This document shows positions 15,079 to 17,430 of a stretch of 17,430 nt of DNA, piece by piece (within the stretch, counting starts at the first letter, position 1; each line of letters opens with the position of its first letter). Made by a program: the position numbers and the translations under genes. Source of the stretch: JBDTMT01 sp033764095 (GTDB lineage: Bacteria; Desulfobacterota; Binatia; HRBIN30; CADEER01); the NCBI GenBank assembly GCA_033764095.1, contig JANRJF010000223.1, positions 1-17,430 on the forward strand, written 5' to 3'. The notes under the pieces are model-generated. The model was given only the letters and a program-made list of their open reading frames with translations. It had not been told where the DNA came from and made no database searches.

Positions 15079-16807
15079 CCAGGATCTCCACCACCTCGAC
15101 CGGCTGCTCCTTGCCCTTCACCGGCAGCACCGCGCGGCGGCCGAGGCGGAAGCTCGGACCGAGGCGCGCGGCGGTGACGGCGGAGCAGAGGATCGGCGTC
15201 TGCATCTCCTTGGTCAGGCCCTCGATGCGGCTGGCCTGGTTCGGCGCGTCGCCGACGACGCTGTACTCGCTGCGCTGGTCGGGGCCGATCCGTCCGGCCA
15301 CCACCTCGCCGGTATGGATGCCGATGCCGATGCGGATCGCCTCCAGCCCTTCGGCGGCGAGCTGCGCGTTCAGCGCCGGCAGCCGCGCCACCATGTCGAG
15401 CGCGGCGCGCACGGCGCGCTCGGGGTCGTCGTCGTGCTGCACCGGCGCGCCGAACAGCGCCATCACCCCGTCGCCGGTGAAGACGCGGATGATGCCGCCC
15501 TGCGCCTCGACCGCGGCGACCATCTCGGTGAACAGGCGGTTGACGATGCGCACCAGCACCGCCGGCTCGGTGCGCTCCGCGATGGTGGTGAAGCCGCGCA
15601 CGTCCTGGAACAGGATGGTCACCTCGCGCCGCTCGCCGGCGAGCGGCAGGCGGCCGCTCAGCACCGCCTCGGCCACCTCGCGCGAGACGAACTGGCCGAA
15701 GGTGTCCTTGATCATCTCGCGCTCGGCGAGGCCGCCGACCATCTCGTTGAAGGCGCGGGCGAGAAAGCCGATCTCGTCCTGGCGGCGCGAGGCGATGCGC
15801 TGGGTGAAGTCGCCGCCCAGCACGCGGCGCATGGCGCCGACGATGCCCTGCAGCGGCGCGGTGACCCCGCCGGCGATCAGCGCGCCGACCAGCAACGCGC
15901 CGGCGAGCGCCAGGGCGCCGATGCCGGCGACGCGGCCGGGCAGATGACGCAGCGGGCCGAGCGCCCGGTCGTACGAGCTCTCGATCACCGCATAGAGCGG
16001 CTCGGGCAGTGCCGCGGCGATCGGAATCAGGCTGACCAGCGAGCGCTCGCCGTGCAGCGCGGCGAGCCGCGTCGCCGGCTTCGCCGCGCTGCCGGGGCTG
16101 CGCAGCGCGCCGCCGAGCGGACCGGCGCCGGGACGGCCGTCGGGAAAGAACGCCGCGCGCGTCGCCGGCGCCAGCGAGCTGGCGAACAGGGTGGAGGCGG
16201 TGGCGAAGGAGACCGACGGGCCGGTGGCGCGGCGCAGTTGCTCGGCGGTGACGTCGTCGATCGCCTCGCCGGCGAGCAGCCAGCCGATCGGCTCGCCGTC
16301 CGGGCCCAGCACCGGCGCGGCGACCAGCTCCAGCAGGCGGCCGTCCACCGCGCTCACCGCGCTGTCTGGCCGGTCGCTGTCGGCGCGCAACGCCGCCGCC
16401 AGCGGCTCGACCGCGCCGACCGCCGCACCGGGCGCGCGCCGGCCGGAGAAGTCGGCCAGCAGCATGCCGCCGGCGTCGGCGATCCACAGCAGGTCGACCT
16501 CGCGGTAGCGGGCATTGCCGGCCATCGACACCAGCGTGTCGCTGTCGTAGGTGGCGACGGCGCGCTTGAAGGCGAAATCACTGACGAGCATCTCGGCCAG
16601 CGTCGCCAGCCGCTGCGCGCGCTCGCCGAGCAGCGCGGTGAAGACGCGCGTGGTGACGGTGAACTGGCGCGTCAGGCTGCGCTCGACCCACTCGCCGACC
16701 GCGGCGTTGATCATCCACAGCGTCGCCAGCAGCACAGCGAGGATGAGCAGCGCGTAGGGCAGGAAGATCTTGGCGCGCAGGCGGCGCTGTGCCCACCACT
16801 GGCTCAC
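15062..16807 (-). CDS. Membrane HAMP-containing class III adenylate/guanylate cyclase
   Basis: This 581-residue sensor cyclase has a first membrane helix (about 14-35), an extracytoplasmic sensor region (about 36-287, Cache-like by position and length), a second helix (about 288-312), a HAMP linker (about 313-365, ending DEIGFLARAFNEMVGGLAER) and a class III cyclase domain (about 395-575). The metal-binding aspartates are visible in ILFQDVRGFT (Asp 402) and TGDGVMALFGAP (Asp 446). IGIGIHTGEVVAGRIG and YSVVGDAPNQASRIEGL complete the catalytic signatures. In the segment before Asp 446 (GGIIRVFTGD) the site usually holding the adenine-selecting Lys appears to be Val, so the base specificity is unclear. 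The GTG start overlaps the stop of the cupredoxin gene (GTGA) behind a G-rich ribosome binding site. A much longer open frame continues upstream but it overlaps the cupredoxin gene and has shadow composition. It likely makes cAMP or cGMP in response to an external signal. Confidence 0.9.
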   Translation of the reverse strand: MSQWWAQRRLRAKIFLPYALLILAVLLATLWMINAAVGEWVERSLTRQFTVTTRVFTALLGERAQRLATLAEMLVSDFAFKRAVATYDSDTLVSMAGNARYREVDLLWIADAGGMLLADFSGRRAPGAAVGAVEPLAAALRADSDRPDSAVSAVDGRLLELVAAPVLGPDGEPIGWLLAGEAIDDVTAEQLRRATGPSVSFATASTLFASSLAPATRAAFFPDGRPGAGPLGGALRSPGSAAKPATRLAALHGERSLVSLIPIAAALPEPLYAVIESSYDRALGPLRHLPGRVAGIGALALAGALLVGALIAGGVTAPLQGIVGAMRRVLGGDFTQRIASRRQDEIGFLARAFNEMVGGLAEREMIKDTFGQFVSREVAEAVLSGRLPLAGERREVTILFQDVRGFTTIAERTEPAVLVRIVNRLFTEMVAAVEAQGGIIRVFTGDGVMALFGAPVQHDDDPERAVRAALDMVARLPALNAQLAAEGLEAIRIGIGIHTGEVVAGRIGPDQRSEYSVVGDAPNQASRIEGLTKEMQTPILCSAVTAARLGPSFRLGRRAVLPVKGKEQPVEVVEILGDPPA

Positions 16808-17430
16808 TCGCCCCCCCGCAGGCCGCCGCCGTCGCTCGCCGGCTTGCGCGGCGCTACCGCCAGCGTGAAGGTCAGCGGCGGGCTGGCGGCGCCGACGCTC
16901 ACCGTCTGCGCGCTGTCGGCCGGCAGCTGCTTGGCGCCCTCGTGCCAGGCGGCGACGCGGTTGGTGCCGTCGGGCACCTCGCGCAAGGTGAACCTGCCAT
17001 CGGCATCGGTCAGCGCGAACAGCGGCGTCGGCAGGACCAGGATGACGCCGCGCATCCACTCGTGGATGTTGCAGCCGAGTGTCACCGCGCCCGGCTGGTC
17101 GAAGACCACCGGCGCCGCCAGCTCGCCCTTGTACAGCGGGATCTCGAAGGTCTTCGGCTTGGAGAACGAGTAGACGTGATGATGGATCTGGTCGTGGTTG
17201 GGAAACGACACCGCCGTCCCCACCGCCACCGGCAGGACGTGCGGCACGAACTGCTTGTTGACCTGGTCCATCACCGCGGTCGTCTGCGGCGGCGGGGGGG
17301 GGGCGCCCCCCCGCCCCCCGGGGGTGTGGTAGAGCCCCCGCCCGAGCCGGGGGGGGGGGGTGGGGGGCCACCGTCCCCCGACCGACCACCCCCCCGCCAC
17401 CCCTCCCAACCAGAGAAGTGAACAAGACAA
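16804..17430 (-). CDS. Cupredoxin/plastocyanin-like protein with regulatory-like domain, 5' partial
   Basis: The reliable part runs from the stop codon to about 17,290. It starts with VMDQVNKQFVPHVLPVAVG, then SFPNHDQIHHHVYSFS, LGCNIHEWM and a second small beta domain with TDADGRFTLREVPDG. The triple His (17,176-17,184), Cys (17,071-17,073), His (17,062-17,064) and Met (17,053-17,055) can supply the four ligands of a type 1 copper site. The arrangement matches small periplasmic copper proteins often annotated as plastocyanin-like or methylamine-utilisation-type. The carboxypeptidase-regulatory-like tail is also typical of that group. The true N-terminus and its export signal are lost: beyond 17,285 the frame runs through Pro/Gly homopolymer sequence that looks like a bad contig end, so the apparent ATG at 17,430 should not be trusted. 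It overlaps the cyclase gene and is the first visible gene of that operon. A redox or copper-linked signal to the cyclase is possible but is inference. Confidence 0.8.
   Translation of the reverse strand: MSCSLLWLGGVAGGWSVGGRWPPTPPPRLGRGLYHTPGGRGGAPPPPPQTTAVMDQVNKQFVPHVLPVAVGTAVSFPNHDQIHHHVYSFSKPKTFEIPLYKGELAAPVVFDQPGAVTLGCNIHEWMRGVILVLPTPLFALTDADGRFTLREVPDGTNRVAAWHEGAKQLPADSAQTVSVGAASPPLTFTLAVAPRKPASDGGGLRGGE
17285..17430. other. Low-quality homopolymer-rich contig end
   Basis: Runs of 8 to 12 consecutive G or C bases alternate over about 120 bases, unlike anything else in the window. The translated cupredoxin frame turns into Pro/Gly stretches here, where family members normally have a signal peptide and the start of the cupredoxin fold. 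Sequencing or assembly error at a contig edge is the most likely explanation. Confidence 0.75.

Noticed and set aside
14945..17173. 742-residue plus-strand open frame
   Set aside because: Antisense to the cyclase and cupredoxin genes, rich in Gly/Ala/Arg/Asp/Gln/His without motifs.
16808..17425. N-terminal extension of the cyclase frame to 17,425
   Set aside because: It overlaps the cupredoxin gene out of frame, has shadow composition and starts in the unreliable contig end; the GTG at 16,807 has a ribosome binding site and directly precedes the first membrane helix.

Overview
The window is a high-GC bacterial segment in which every convincing gene lies on the minus strand. The exported proteins with Sec-type signals, the HAMP-linked membrane cyclase, the MATE exporter and the exported Rhs/YD-repeat giant suggest an environmental bacterium, probably Gram-negative. 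Thr/Ala/Pro-rich spacers of this kind are common in uncultured high-GC lineages such as deltaproteobacterial or Binatota-like groups, but the lineage cannot be fixed from this sequence. The last ~145 bases (about 17,285-17,430) are homopolymer-rich and look like an unreliable contig end.

In minus-strand transcription order (right to left): a 5'-truncated cupredoxin/plastocyanin-like protein (16,804 to the edge) overlaps by a GTGA junction a HAMP-containing class III nucleotide cyclase (15,062-16,807). The cyclase overlaps by 17 bases a GT-C type (family 39-like) membrane glycosyltransferase (13,501-15,078). These three form a translationally coupled operon. It ends in a 306-base gap holding a striking inverted repeat built from GGCTGTTA octamers. 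Next come a MATE-family efflux transporter (11,824-13,194), a short gap with a perfect four-run G-quadruplex motif on the plus strand, and an Rrf2-family regulator with four clustered cysteines (11,247-11,708).

The dominant feature is one 3,252-residue exported protein (1,260-11,018). Its order of parts is: signal peptide, N-terminal beta region, carbohydrate-binding-like/DNRLRE-type modules separated by Thr-Ala-Pro linkers, Ig-like modules, a transthyretin-like domain, a beta-sandwich region, NHL propeller repeats, an Rhs/YD shell with an Rhs core ending in DPTGL, and a 149-residue variable C-terminus with an HAHH motif. From the transthyretin-like domain onward this order parallels that of animal teneurins, and several short motifs resemble teneurin ones. 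The C-terminus looks like a polymorphic toxin tip, possibly an HNH/EndoVII-superfamily nuclease. The small gene six bases downstream (588-1,253) is the natural candidate immunity protein.

Base composition drops inside the YD shell, around 2,500-3,000. The end of the shell, the toxin tip and the candidate immunity gene therefore look like one exchanged cassette grafted onto an older GC-rich trunk. The leftmost 587 bases hold no convincing gene, only a strong hairpin immediately after the immunity gene and a small tandem repeat.
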